From Zygnema cylindricum (Eukaryota; Streptophyta; Zygnematophyceae; Zygnematales; Zygnemataceae), in the NCBI GenBank assembly GCA_037447655.1, contig JBBHKE010000188.1:62001-126000 (forward strand): a stretch of DNA of 64,000 nt, written 5' to 3'. Numbering within the stretch: position 1 is the first letter of the stretch; the number at the start of each line of letters is the position of its first letter. Both the position numbers and the translations under genes were made by a program. The notes below the pieces were generated by a model. The model made no database searches. It had not been told where the DNA came from and saw only the letters and a program-made list of their open reading frames with translations. Of this stretch, positions 37,508 to 49,329 are shown piece after piece.

Positions 37508-37692
37508 TGTAGAAACTAAAGGCTTTTAGTATTTTCTAGGTTTAAATATGTTAAGAAGCAGAGGCAGTCTGCCTCTAACTCCTCTCTCCAACTCCCACAC
37601 TTGTCGCAGTTAGTGAAGGTTGGAGAGGAAGCTAGAGCCATGGCTGCCTATGGTGTCCAGAGAGAGACAGGTAGTTGTTTGGTAGGTTAACC

Positions 37693-37788
37693 AAAAGAAA
37701 CTTGACGGACCCAGGATTTGATCTTGATCCTTGTCGTCCTTCGAGTCAAGCAGTAGTCATTAGCTTTATCCTATTAGTCTAAGATCAG
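37693..37788 (-). promoter_or_regulatory. tRNA-like module, antisense in the E0 LTR
   Basis: A-box TAGACTAATAGGATAAAGC, B-box-like AGATCAAATCC, 3' strand TCCGTCAAG, then TTTT at 37693-37696, all on the minus strand. Confidence 0.55.
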
Positions 37789-38369
37789 TGTTGAGTTATG
37801 TAGGGTTTCATAAATATTTATAGATGTATACATAGACAATTTCATTTAACGGCACGAACAAGTTCTTAGGACATAGATACAATTTTTTCTAGTACGGTGT
37901 ACGGTACTCCACGAAACGAATACCGCTCATTTGTTTCGACGGCGAAACAAATACCACGCAATCATTTTCGACACCTATAATTAAGAGCCAATCTTGATCA
38001 AACGGTCGAGATAGATGTTGAGATCGCGGAATGGGAGCTTTGGGGGTTTTCAGCCATCCCCACATCAAGTGACACGTGGCACAACCACATTGGCTTGCGG
38101 CATCTCCGAAGAATACAAGGACGCATCCGGATATAGCAGGCGTCGACATTTTGGCCATGTCGTACGATGGCCGTACGAAATGTACTTCGGCACCTCTACA
38201 TTTTTGTATGTCACAGTAATCCGATTTGTGCCGTACTCTAGCAGTATAGGGTTTAGAGAGGGATTTTGGACTTAGAAAATTTGGTAGGTAGACCCCTCTC
38301 TCCCAAAGTGCTTCTGAAGAAAAGGTCAACTTTGACCCTTCATAACTTACTGCTCAAGGGAGCAAATAC

Positions 38370-39674
38370 TGAAATTTTATGGGCTCCTTTGCCACACAGA
38401 ATTCGTAGATCAAAAGAAGCTAATCTAGATAGTGCCGACTCCAAGTTTATATAAACCCAAATGATTGACCCCTTGACAATCAAAACCCCATTAAAGCTCC
38501 ACCCTTGTGAATCAAGACTTTTTGTTTGCTCAGATCCACCACAGAATGCAAATTTAAAATATGTGATTTGAATACATTCACCCACTTTGACTTTCCCTTA
38601 GAAATGCAGCCACCCATGAAGGAAAAAACTGACCGACTACACCCTTGTGTAGCCTAGACTCCCCTGCGTCCGCAGCAAAAAGAATCACTAAAAATGGCTA
38701 AGTAAATTAATTGTTATGGCTGGCCAAAGTTTGTCTTTTATACAAGATGCTCTCTAGGAGAGGCAACTACCTACCCAAAATATTCTAAGTCCTAAACCCC
38801 TCTCTTAACCCCCTAGTACTGAGGTATGGACCAATCACATTACTGTATAGTATATAAAGGTACAGGTACCGGTGTACTTTTTGTACGGACATCGTACGAT
38901 ATGGCTAAAAAATCAACACATGTCATCTCCAGACTAGTTCTTATTATCCCCGGAATTCAAACTTCCAAGTGTTATCTCTCCACGTGGCGCTAGGTCATGC
39001 CACGTCAGAAAAACGGTACCGTATAAGAAAGTACAGGTGCCGAAGTACTTTTTGTACGAACTTGTACGACAATGCCATATTGCGACATTTGTCACTTTTG
39101 GATTTGTCATCTTCCGTTCCGAAGATTCCGTAAACCCGTATAATGTTGCCACGTGTCATCCAGAGTGGCGGCGTCCGCAAACTGCCAAATTGTCCTTCCG
39201 CAAAGCCGGCGCTAACCACGGCCGTCCGATTTATTTCGGCATTTAATACGGATCGTCAAAACAAATGTCCGTACTATTTGTTTCGTCCGTACTTTAAAGT
39301 ACAATTGTTTCTATGCCCTATAAACCATAATCCAGTTAAATGCAAAACCCTACTAGATACTAATAAAATATCTACCAAACCCAATACATCTTAGGATTAG
39401 TCCTAGACTAAACGGATAAAGATAATGGCTACGGGTTGCTTGACGGACTGTAGGTTCCAAAATCAATTCCTGGGTCCGTCAAATACCTTTTTGGTAGGTC
39501 TACGAATTCTACACCCTCTCTCCAAAGAGAGCCTAGGCAGCCATGAATCTAGCTCCCTGTCCAGCCTTCAGTGACTACAACAAGTGTGGGAGCTTGGAGA
39601 AGCGAGTTAAAGGCAGAGTGCCTCTGCTCTTTTTCTATACTAAAACAGACATAGAAAATACATAAATATCAACA
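38370..39674 (-). repeat. Solo LTR of the E1 family in reverse orientation
   Basis: On the minus strand it runs TGTTGATATTTATG to TTTCA and matches the E1 LTR throughout. Perfect AATAC duplications flank it (38365-38369, 39675-39679). It sits in the U5 part of the E0 3' LTR. LTR-LTR recombination is the usual origin. Confidence 0.9.
39397..39492 (+). promoter_or_regulatory. tRNA-like module in the reverse solo LTR
   Basis: A-box TAGACTAAACGGATAAAG (39404), B-box-like AAATCAATTCC, TTGACGGAC pairing with GTCCGTCAA (9 bp), and TTTTT at 39488-39492. Confidence 0.55.
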
Positions 39675-39874
39675 AATACGGAGATTCTTTTTGCTATTGA
39701 CTCAGGGGAGTCTTGTCTTCAGAGGGGTGAAGTTGGTCAGCGTTATTATCTGTCAGATGACAGTTATTCTTTTGGAAATTGAAAGGAGTTAGGGTTATAG
39801 TAGGGGCTTCGAGTGCGCTGCATACTCTGACGGCCAATGGAGGTCTCAAAGTTACATAGCCATGGCTACCTTAG

Positions 39875-40931
39875 TGTAGAAATTAATGGTCCATTTTTTA
39901 AGTATTTTCTAGGTCTAAATAGAAATATAGAAAGAAGCCGAGGCAGTCTTCCTCTAACTTCTCTCTCCAACTCTCAAACTTGTCGCAGTCACTGAGAAAT
40001 TGGAGAGGGAGCTAGAGCCATGGCTACCTAGGCCATCCAGAGGTTTACAGGAAATATATATTGGTTAGGGGTTTATTTACTAAAAGGTATGTGCCGGCCA
40101 CAGGATTTGATCCTGGTACCTACCGGCCGGCAGACAGCCGGTAGCCGGTAGCCTTAGGCGTTAGGTGTAGAGCTAGTGTTAAGTACTATATGGTTTGATA
40201 ATTAATTAAACATTATCAGGTAGGATAATTCATTTAACTGTAACTGTTTACGGGATACATAGATCCAGTAATGTAAAAGTACGGACTACGGAACGGATAA
40301 GAAACCAATACCGCGCATTTATTTCTTTAATGAAACGAATATCGCGCATGTATTTATTACGGCTACGTTTAAATGTGAATTTAATCGGACGGCCGGAATT
40401 AACGCTGAGATCGCGGAAGAGGATTTCGGCGGTTTGTGGTCATCGCCACATCAGATGACACGTGGCGGAATGACATTGGATCGCGGCATCTCCGAGGATT
40501 AAGGGAGCGAATCCAGACATACCACGTGTCGACATTTAGGCCATGTCGTACAGTGTCCGTACAGAAAGTACAAGGGTAGCTGTACTTTTGTGTACGGAGC
40601 TGTAATCTGATTGGCTCTGTACATCAGTAGATAGAGTCTATGAGAGAGATAGGACTTAGAAAAATAAAGAGATAGGACCCTCTCTCCCAGAGAGCATTTG
40701 TACAAAAGGTCAACTTTGACCCTCCATAACTAACTGCTCATGGGAGCAAATTCAGATATTTTTTTTGCTATCAACTCAGGGGGGTCTTGCCTTCAGAGGG
40801 GTGAAGTTGGTCAGAGTTATTGTCTGCCAGGGTGGCAGTTGTTTTTGCTGAAACACAAAGGGGTCAGGGTTATCAAAGAGGCTTCTTGGAAGTTGTCCAC
40901 TCTGAGGACTTATGAAGGTCTCAGAGTTTCA
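39875..40931 (+). repeat. 5' LTR of copia element E2
   Basis: 1057 bases from TGTAGAAATT to GTTTCA, the same length as the 3' LTR. Flanks CTTAG (39870-39874) and CTCAG (46339-46343) form a target duplication with one mismatch. It has a G-box GACACGTGGC near 40458, a hairpin near 40560-40600, inverted CCAAT, and GGTCAACTTTGACC just after the TATA position. Confidence 0.9.
40082..40176 (-). promoter_or_regulatory. tRNA-like module, antisense in the E2 5' LTR
   Basis: B-box GGATCAAATCC and TTTT (40082-40085) on the minus strand. The outer stem is TGCCGGCC (40092-40099) with GGCCGGCA (40125-40132), a full 8-bp pairing that replaces TTGACGGA/TCCGTCAA of other families. Confidence 0.6.
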
Positions 40932-40946
40932 GGTTATGGGCCCACC
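40932..40946 (+). promoter_or_regulatory. E2 primer-binding site (half-tRNA iMet) over the gag start
   Basis: GGTTATGGGCCCACC, immediately after the LTR, is complementary over all 15 bases to the anticodon stem-loop of plant initiator tRNA-Met (GGTGGGCCCATAACC). Drosophila copia and yeast Ty5 prime from this part of the tRNA. The gag ATG at 40936 lies inside. Confidence 0.85.
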
Positions 40947-43900
40947 CTCTAGGTTACCAATCTTTAATGCAACTGGCTTCATATACTGGGAAAGTATGAT
41001 GATAGGAGCTCTATGCGAAAAAAGGTTTTGGGGGATAGTGAGTGGACGGTTGGGGCGTCCATCTAGTCTTGAAATTCCTCCAGGATTTGGAGGAAGCAGA
41101 TTCACCAAGAAAGAGGATCCACCTTCAACGGAGGAAACAAAAGAAGGAGAGGTGGTGGACAAAGGAAAGGAGAAGGAGGCTACCACATCAATAGCAACTG
41201 GTCTGGCATTCATGTCACCTATTCCGAGGAACGACGAGAATGATACTGAAACCTGGGACTTCAACAATATGGCGGCAAAGCACTTCATCCTACGCCATCT
41301 CACTCAAAGACTTGCATGTCCTCATTTGCAGGTAGAAAGGGCATCCGATCTTTGGATGGCTCTCATAGAGATGTACCGAAGTGGTAGAATTCAGCAACAA
41401 CAGTTGGCTGATCAGAAAGTTAAGGAGTATGTATACAAAGGGGGGAAGAGTTGGATTTTTGTAATGAGCTTGCTACACTCTTCATGGAGCAAGAGAGTGC
41501 GGGAATAGATTTTAGTGAAAAAGAAAAGGTTAACTGTTTACTGATGAAGTTACCCGATGAGTTACAGAACATAGTCAACCGTGTGCACGACTTGCCGGAC
41601 TCAAGGTGGATATGGAACTCAGTGGTAGGGATGATTCTCGTTCGGGAGAATACGATTGAGATCCGGAGGGGAGGAAAGAGTGGCCAAGCCTTGGCAAGTG
41701 CGACCGATTAGAGGAACAAGGATTCTCGGAAACCGGTCGGAAACTATGGGGGGAGGGAGCAGAAAAATCATACCGATGAGTTCTGACCAAGGGCTCCCAA
41801 AGGTTTATGTCATTTTTGTAAAAAACCTGTGCACTATATGGCAGAGTGCACTAAGCTAACCGAGCTTCGGTTAAAGGAGGGGCAGACCGGTGGTCCCCTG
41901 AGAGGAAGAAAAAAGGCCCTTGTGACACAGGTACATGAGGCGGAATCCAAGGCCGAGGACGATGAGCTCCTTTTAGATGAGGAGTTGGAGGCGAAAAACG
42001 AGGTCGAAATTCCACGAATGCAGAAATGTGCTTACGTTGGATTGAAAGGTGAAGCAGGCTAGATTGTAGATTCAGGTGCCTCCATGCACATGTGTAAGGA
42101 TAGGTACCTGTTCACTAAGATAAGAAATAATCCCAACGTAGAGATAGAGTACGGGGATGGGAGGATAGTCACCACTACTCTTGTAGGATCGTAAAAATTA
42201 AAAGTGTTAGTAGAAGGAAAGACATCCATAGTAACATTCTCCAATGTATTGTTTTTTCGTGAGCTGAACAAAAACCTCATCTCTATATCCGTATTAGATG
42301 ATAAGGATTTTTTTACTAGCACTAGGGAAGGAGTCTTTACTACTAGTCTTGAGGAGGATGTCTATTTCATTGCTGAGAAAGGTAGCCATAAGATGTTTAG
42401 GCTGGTTTTAAGTAATGAAAAGAATAAACTTTATTATGCTGGTGTTCATGATATTATGATGTGGCATAAGAGGCTTGGGCATGTGAATCTAGACAAGTTA
42501 AGAGAGATGAAAAAGATGGGAGTGGTGGAAGGGATTAAGTCCAGTGAGAGTGATAATTTAAGTGATTGTAGTGGATGTGCTCAAGGTAAAACACACATAT
42601 TACCCTTTCCTAAAACAGCCACCTATAAGGGAGAAAAAATTCTAGATCTAGTACACACAGATATCTGGGGACCGATTAAAGTGCCCTGACCGGGGGGGAA
42701 GAGATTTCTGATGACTATCACTGATGATTTGTCTCGGTATTCCCGATTGTATTTTTTGAAAAACAAGTCTGAAGCTCAGGATTGTTTTAGACAATATAAA
42801 GCATGGAGCAAAAAACTCCATGAAACTCCAATCAAGAGAATAAGGAGTTACAATGGTGGAGAGTATACTTCTAACCAATTTGAGGATTTTCTGAGGGAAG
42901 ATGGGGTCCAACACCAAAAGACAGTTCCAGAAAACCCGGAACAGAATGGGGTAGCTGAAAGGTTAAATAGAATACTAAGTGATAGTGCTAGAAGTATGTT
43001 GTCAAATAAGAAGATAGGAAAAAGGTTTTGGGCCGAAGCAATGATCTGTGCTAATTACCTCAAAATAAGAGTTCTTACTTCAGCTATAAAAGATCAAACA
43101 CCTTATGAGAGATGGACAGGCCGGAAGCTAGACATATCTCACTTAAAGGTTTTCGCCAGTCAAGTATTCAGTCTAGATACAGATCGGTCTAATTGGAAGC
43201 TAGATCCTAAAGGAAAACCGGGATACTTATTAGGATAAGATGAGGATGTTAAAGGATATAGAGTTTATGATCTAAAAAGGGAATATAAAATCTTAGTAAA
43301 GCATCTAGTAGTTATGGATGAAGTAAAGTCTGTGGATCCCTTCAAATATGCAAAGTCAGTAAAAATCAGATTTGAGTCAGAAAATTCCGATGACTTTGAG
43401 CTTCCTAACTATCTAGGTTTTAGAGAAGATGACATTCTTGCAGGTACAAATCAGACCGAAAAGGACTCGGCTATGGAAACTCCAGTGACAACTCTACCCG
43501 AAGCGGAAGACATGGTGGAAATTGATTCGGAATCAAGGGATAGGGGAGAAGCCGAGTTTGTTTGAAAGAATCCACGAGAACCATCTATTCCGGCCTCAGA
43601 TTTTGAGGGGGGAAGGAGAAGTAGCAAAAGACTGCAAGAAAAACAGGTTAATAACAAGATAACTAAACTATCTCATGAAAATAAACCTCAAACTTATAGA
43701 GAGGCGATGACTTGTCCAGAAAGAAATCGGTGGAAGACAGCCATCAATGAGGAGATGGCCTCAATTATGGCAGCCGATACTTGGGAGCTGGTGGATTGTC
43801 CACCTAACCGAAAAACCAATCGGTTGTAAGTGGGTTTTCAAATTAAAACTAACCCAGATAACACAATCGAGCGCTACAAGGCCCGACTAGTGGCAAAAGG

Positions 43901-45268
43901 ATTTACACAAAAGGAGGGAATTGACTACGCGGAAATCTTTGCCCCAGTGGTCAGATTTCCCTCCGTCCGCATACTTCTCAGCCTGGCAGCGGCGGAAGAC
44001 ATGGAAGTGCACCAGATGGACATCAAAACAGCCTTTTTGCATGGAGAATTGGAAGAGGAGATCTTCATGCGACAACCCGAAGGGTTTGTGGAAGAAGGAG
44101 AGGAGAGTAAGGTATGTCGGCTGATTAAATCTCTTTATGGTTTGAAACAGGCGCCTCAACAGTGGAATAAGAAGCTTGATGAGTTTCTTACCGGTCTGGG
44201 ATATATCCGGATCAGCTCAGATCACTCAATCTATGTTTTCGAAGATGAGGAAGGTTTTATATTTATTGCAATTTATGTTGATGATTTGCTTATTTTAAGT
44301 AAATCAATGAAAAAAATTAATAAACTGAAAACCAATCTTAAGGGGAGATTTGAAATGAAGGATATGGGGGAAGCAACATATATTTTGGGAATTCAAGTAG
44401 AGAGAGACCGAAAAAGAAAAGTTATAAGATTGACTCAAAAGGAAGCAATATGGAACATGCTTGAAAAATTTCAAATGGATAAAGCTAATAGTTGTACAAC
44501 TCCAATGGAGTTGGAGAAGGGAAGTGAGGGGAGTGAGGAAGAAGAAGTCATAGTCTTAGACGAGGAATTATCTCCTGAAGAATAAAAATTCATGCAGACT
44601 ATTCCATACAGCAAGTAGTGGGAAGTCTAATCTATTTTATGAATTGTACCCGGCCGGATTTAGCTGCAACTGTAGGAGTGCTGAGTAGAAGTCTAAATGC
44701 TCCCACTAAGAGGGATTGGGAGGCAGCTAAAAGAGTCTTTAGATATTTGATAGGAACTAGGGATCTATGGTTGCATTTGGGTGGGGAGAATACTGACATC
44801 ACAACTTGGAGTGATGCCAGTTGTGGTGATGCTCCGATGAGGAGATGCACTTCTGGATATGTATTATATCTGGGTGATGGGGCTTGCTGTTGGAGTAGCA
44901 AACAGCAAAAGGTTATTGCTCAGTCCACCATGGAGGTTGAGTATATGGCCTCTTGCTTTGCTGTAAAAGAATTGATGTGGGTCAAGTCTTTGCTGGGTGA
45001 GCTTGGTCACCTTAAGAGTGGTGTGCAGGATATATTTTGTGGTAATCAGGCAGCAATCGCTATTTTTGCCAATCCTAAACATCATTTTAAAGCCAAACAC
45101 ACGGACATTAGACTGAGCTTTGTTAGAGAGAAAGTAGAAAACAAAATAATCAGTTTAGAGTACCGACCAGATAGTGTGATGGTAGCAGATATAATGACCA
45201 AACCTGTGCCTTCCACTAAGGCAATTTTCTGGAGGGAGAAGTGTGGTCTGAAATTAAAGATTGACTAG
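40936..45268 (+). pseudogene. copia gag-pol of E2, several breaks
   Basis: Order gag, protease, integrase, RT, RNase H, as in Ty1/copia. Gag begins MGPPSRLPIFNATGFIYWES and has a zinc knuckle at 41808-41849 (CHFCKKPVHYMAEC). The protease keeps DSGASMHM, but a TAG at 42060-42062 stands just before it. Integrase (about 42450-43240) has WHKRLGHVN with CSGCAQGK and DWSRY-like DDLSRY. RT has YVDDLL from 44274. RNase H runs to 45268. Breaks include frame changes at about 41500, 41711 and 43800, stops at 42194, 42687, 43236 and 43563, and one near 44583. It is not functional. Confidence 0.9.
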
Positions 45269-45281
45269 AAAATAAAGGGAG

Positions 45282-46338
45282 TGTAGAAATTAATGGTCCA
45301 TTTTTTAAGTATTTTCTAGGTCTAAATAGAAATATAGAAAGAAGCCGAGGCAGTCTACCTCTAACTTCTCTCTCCAACTCTCAAACTTGTCGCAATCATT
45401 GAGAAATTGGAGAGGGAGCTAGAGCCATGGCTACCTAGTCCATCCAGAGGTTTACGCGAAATATATATTGGTTAGGGGTTTATTTACTAAAAGGTATGTG
45501 CCGGCCACAGGATTAGATCTTGGTAATTACCGGCCGGCAGACAGCCGATAGTCGGTAGCCTTAGCCGTTAGGTCTAGAGCTAGTGTTAAGTACTATAAGG
45601 TTTGATAATTAATCAAACATTATCAGGTAGGATAATTCATTTAACTATAACTATTTACGGGAAACATAGATCCAGTAATGTAAAAGTACGGACTACGGAA
45701 CGGATAAGAAACCAATACCGCGCATTTATTTCTTTAATGAAACGAATATCGCGCATGTATTTATTACGGCTACGATTAAATGTGAATTTAATCGGACGGC
45801 CAGAATTAACACCGAGATCGCGGAAGAGGATTTCGGCGGTTTGTGGTCATCGCCACATCGGATGACACGTGGCAGAATGACATTGGATCGCGGCATCTCC
45901 GAGGATTAACGGAGTGAATCCGGACATACCACGTGTCGACATTTAGGCCATGTTGTACAGTGTTCGTACAAAAAGTACAACGGTAGCTGTACTTTTGTGT
46001 ACGGAGATGTAATCTGATTGGTTCCGTACATCAGTAGATAGAGTCTGTGAAAGAGATAGGACTTAGAAAAATTAGGAGATAGGACCCTCTCTCCCAAAGA
46101 GCGTTTGTACAAAAGGTCAACTTTGACCCTCCATAACTAACTGCTCAGGAGAGCAAATTCAGAGATTCTTTTTGCTATCGACTCAGGGGAGTCTTACCTT
46201 CACAGGGGTGAAGTTGGTCAGAGTTATTGTCTGCCAGGGTGGGAGTTGTTTTTGCTGAAACACAAAGGGGTCAGGGTTATTCTAGAGGCTTCTTGGAAGT
46301 TGTCCACTCTGAGGACTTATGGAGGTCTCAGAGTTTCA
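45282..46338 (+). repeat. 3' LTR of E2
   Basis: 1057 bases, preceded by the polypurine tract AAAATAAAGGGAG. It differs from the 5' LTR by scattered substitutions. Confidence 0.92.
45489..45583 (-). promoter_or_regulatory. tRNA-like module, antisense in the E2 3' LTR
   Basis: The best D-arm of the set: CCT-AACGGCTA-AGG in TAGACCTAACGGCTAAGGC. The B-box is decayed (AGATCTAATCC). The outer stem GCCGGCC/GGCCGGC and TTTT are kept. Confidence 0.6.
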
Positions 46339-47185
46339 CTCAGCTCCATAGGCAGGACTGAAGAGTGACATAAGTCACTCTCAAGAAAAGGTGAGTCTGA
46401 CATGACTTAAACCTCTGACCCGCAGAGCAAGGCGTAGCTGTCAGCTCTAACTGGTCTGTCATAGTAGTTCGTTAGACTACATAGGGTTTGAATGCAATAT
46501 AAATAGTCTGAACGAACTTTAATCTTATTAATAGAATTACAGATAAATAACATGGAGGCTAGTTACAATATGGTGCGAACGTGAACTCGCACAAAACAAA
46601 TGTGCCACACATTTGTTTTCAACCGCTAGTATTAAAGCCAGTTTGGATCGGACCGCACGTATAATTATCAAGATCCAGGAATGGCAGCTTTGACGATTTT
46701 TTGGGCGTGACATGACCTGGCGCCACGTGGCAAGATAGCATTGAGAAGTTGGAATCCCGAGGAGCATGAGGACGAGTCCGAAGGAGACAAATGTCCACTC
46801 GGTGACCTTCTCGTACACATGTCGTACAGAAGCGACATCTGCCGTGGTATATTTTTGTACCAAACATTTTTTCTGATTGGTTCGTTCTTTAGTAGATAAG
46901 GGTTGTGAGAGGAGTTTTAAGACTAAAAGAGTTTAGCAGGTATCCGCCTCTCTCTCACAGAGCTTATATAAATCTTAATATCTTTGCCACTTTATAACTA
47001 ATCGACTGCTTGGGCGTTTTATGTGATTTATTTTGTTAATTCAAGGGAGTCAAACTACACAAGGGTGCAGTCCAATTGTCTATTTGCTTGCTTGGGTAAC
47101 AGTGGTCTTAGTTGAAAGTGGATCAGTCAAAAACTGCCTAGAGGCATGCTGAATTAAGTAGTATAAAGGGGGACATAAAATTGCA
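46339..47185 (+). repeat. 5' LTR of E3, right part after the E2 insertion
   Basis: It aligns with the E3 3' LTR from about 58514 to 59360 and ends TTGCA. TATATAA near 46966 is the likely TATA box, with CCACGTGGC near 46724 and ATTGG near 46876. The left part is cut off by E2, leaving only GCCATGGCTACCTTAG before 39875. Confidence 0.82.
46386..46475 (-). promoter_or_regulatory. tRNA-like module, antisense in the E3 5' LTR
   Basis: ACCAGTTAGAGCTGACAGCT with B-box-like GGTTTAAGTCA and TTTT at 46386-46389 on the minus strand. More decayed than its partner at 58559. Confidence 0.45.
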
Positions 47186-47200
47186 TGTTATGGGCCCGCT
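47186..47200 (+). promoter_or_regulatory. E3 primer-binding site (half-tRNA iMet), mutated
   Basis: TGTTATGGGCCCGCT matches the initiator tRNA-Met anticodon-loop complement at 12 of 15 positions. The gag ATG is at 47190. Confidence 0.65.
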
Positions 47201-48322
47201 CTCAAAAGTGCCCATCTTCAGCGTATCTTGGTTCATTTATTGGGAAGCCATGATGACAGGGGCCTTGTGTGTAAAACGATATTGGGGTATTGTCGGTGGA
47301 CAAGTGAAACGTCCATCTCAGGGAATTCCACTGAGGTTTAGTGGAGTGAGATATTATGTAGCAACATTTGCCCTAACGAAGGAGGCACACGATGGGGACA
47401 GTAGTGTGTCTGAAAAAGGGAAAGGGAAGGAGACACCTCTTACTCATATCGCCACGGCACTCGGAGCGATTTCAGTGAAGACCGAGGAAAACAATATTCA
47501 AACGTGGGAATACACAAATATGGTTGCGAAGCATTTCATTTTAAGGCACCTTACTCAAGCTTTGGGAACCTCCCATCTTCACATTCTCAAGGCCCATGAT
47601 TTGTGGAAGACTTTAGTGGAGATCTATAGAGCTGGTACCATTCATAAGCTCCATTTGGCAGAGCAAAGGTTAGGGGATTACACTTACAAAGGGGGAAAAA
47701 TGTTAGACTACAAAAATGATCTCTCAAGTTTCTATATGGAGATGGAGAGTGTCGGGTGGACAGTATAATGAAGATGAAAGTCAACACCCTTATAATGAAG
47801 TTGCCTGATAAGTATGAGAACATACTATACAGAGTGTAGAAAATGCATGACAATTTTGGAAGTGGAATACAATAGTCCGGATGATACTTGTGCAGGAGAA
47901 CACTATTGAGATTCGGAGAGGAGGAAAGAGCATTCAAGCTCTAACTGCCGGAACAGACCTGTGGGGGAATGATTCGAGGAATGCATACAACAGCCTGAAA
48001 GGAGAGAGAGACCAGTCTGGAGGACCAAAGCCCCCAAAGGGTCTTTGTTATTACTGCAAAAAGCTAAGACACTTCATGGCGGAGTGTACGAAGTTGTTAG
48101 AGCTAAGGCTCAAAGAGAACCGTGGAGGGGGTTCTTCCGTAGGGAAGAATAATGCACTTGTAGTCACACAAGTGAAAGGTGAGACCGAGGACGAGTCCTC
48201 TAAGGTAGAGGATGAGGAATTTTTTCTTCACGAGAATCTGGAGGAGAATGAGATCCTTCGGTAATAGAAGTGTGCTCTTGGAGCAATTTAAGAAGCTCCA
48301 CAAGAAGGATGGATCATTGATT
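47190..48322 (+). pseudogene. E3 gag and start of protease, cut by E4
   Basis: Starts MGPLSKVPIFSVSWFIYWEA. A stop at 47766 and a frame change interrupt it, then the zinc knuckle CYYCKKLRHFMAEC follows (about 48040-48080). The frame runs into the protease (GWIID) at 48322, where E4 is inserted. The protein resumes at 55736. Confidence 0.87.
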
Positions 48323-49314
48323 TGTTGAAATAAAAGGTATTTTCTAGGTTAGTTAAAAGATTTAAATAAGAGCAGGAAAAAGCAGAGACGGCCTGCTTCT
48401 CGCTTCTCTCTCTAGCCCCCATACTTGTCGTAGTCACTGAAGGCTGGAGAGGAAGCTAGAGCCATGGCTGCCTATGCTCCTTCTAAAGTCAGAAGGCAGA
48501 TCCTTGGTAAACTTACCAAAAGGATTGACGGACCCAGGATTTGATCCTGGTACCTACCATCCGTCAAAGTAGCTGTTAGTCTTACCCTGTAGTCTAAGAC
48601 CAGTGCTGAAGTATATAGGGTACGATAGCTACTTAAAGATGACGAAAAATATAAGTTTAATTTACTGACAAACGAACCACAATCACACAGACACAGTTAA
48701 AATAAAATTACACCGGAAATGTACTACTTGTATTTTTAACGGCTATAAATTAAGGCCGACATTAATCTAACGACGGAGAAAGAAGCCGGCATCGCGGAAT
48801 GGTCGATTTGGCGGTTTTCGGTCATAACCACAATGGGTGACACGTGGCAGCATGACATTGGATGACGGCATCTCCGGGACATATTATGGCGAACCCGGAT
48901 ATGGCAGGCGTCGTCTTTCTGGCCATATCGTACAATGGCCGTACAGAAAGTACTTCGGACCAAGTACCTTTCTGTACTGTACACTCAATTGATTGGTTCC
49001 GTACATGAGTAGGAGAGGGTTTGGAGAGGGGTTTAGGACTTAGAAAATTAGAGGTAGCCGCCTCTCTCTCAGAGAGCTTTTGTATAAAAGGGTCATCTTT
49101 GACCATTGATAATTAACTACTCAGGGGAGCAAATTCAAGGATTCTTTTTGTGGCAGACTCAGGAGAGTCAGCCCTTCCAAAGGGTGCAGTCTGGTCAGTC
49201 TGTATTCTGTCAGGGTGTCATCAATATTGAGACAAAGCTTAAAGAACTGAGGTTATCCTAGAGGCTTCTAGCAAGCTGCTTACTCTGAGTACCTAGAGAG
49301 GTCTCAGAGTTGCA
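48323..49314 (+). repeat. 5' LTR of copia element E4
   Basis: 992 bases, TGTTGAAATA to TTGCA, the same length as and nearly identical to the 3' LTR. Perfect TGATT duplications flank E4 (48318-48322, 55731-55735). TATAAAAG near 49082, inverted CCAAT near 48992 and GACACGTGGC near 48839 form a standard promoter. Confidence 0.95.
48518..48603 (-). promoter_or_regulatory. tRNA-like module, antisense in the E4 5' LTR
   Basis: A-box TAGACTACAGGGTAAGAC, B-box GGATCAAATCC 49 bases further, T-arm CCAGG/CCTGG, outer stem TTGACGGA (48525-48532) with TCCGTCAA (48560-48567), TTTT at 48518-48521. Confidence 0.62.
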
Positions 49315-49329
49315 AGTTATGGGCCCACC
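49315..49329 (+). promoter_or_regulatory. E4 primer-binding site (half-tRNA iMet) over the gag start
   Basis: AGTTATGGGCCCACC, 14 of 15 to the initiator tRNA-Met anticodon-arm complement. The gag ATG is at 49319. Confidence 0.82.

Larger units (their letters stand above)
37508..39856 (+). repeat. 3' LTR of E0, split by a solo LTR
   Basis: It begins TGTAGAAACT after the polypurine tract and is interrupted at 38369. It resumes at 39680 and ends GTTACA at 39856, about 1040 bases when the insertion is removed. It is similar to the E2 LTR. The next 18 bases (TAGCCATGGCTACCTTAG) look like E3-type LTR. Confidence 0.8.

Noticed and set aside
43565-44620. Programmed frameshift between E2 domains
   Set aside because: Breaks are scattered, differ between copies and include plain stop codons, so decay explains them better.
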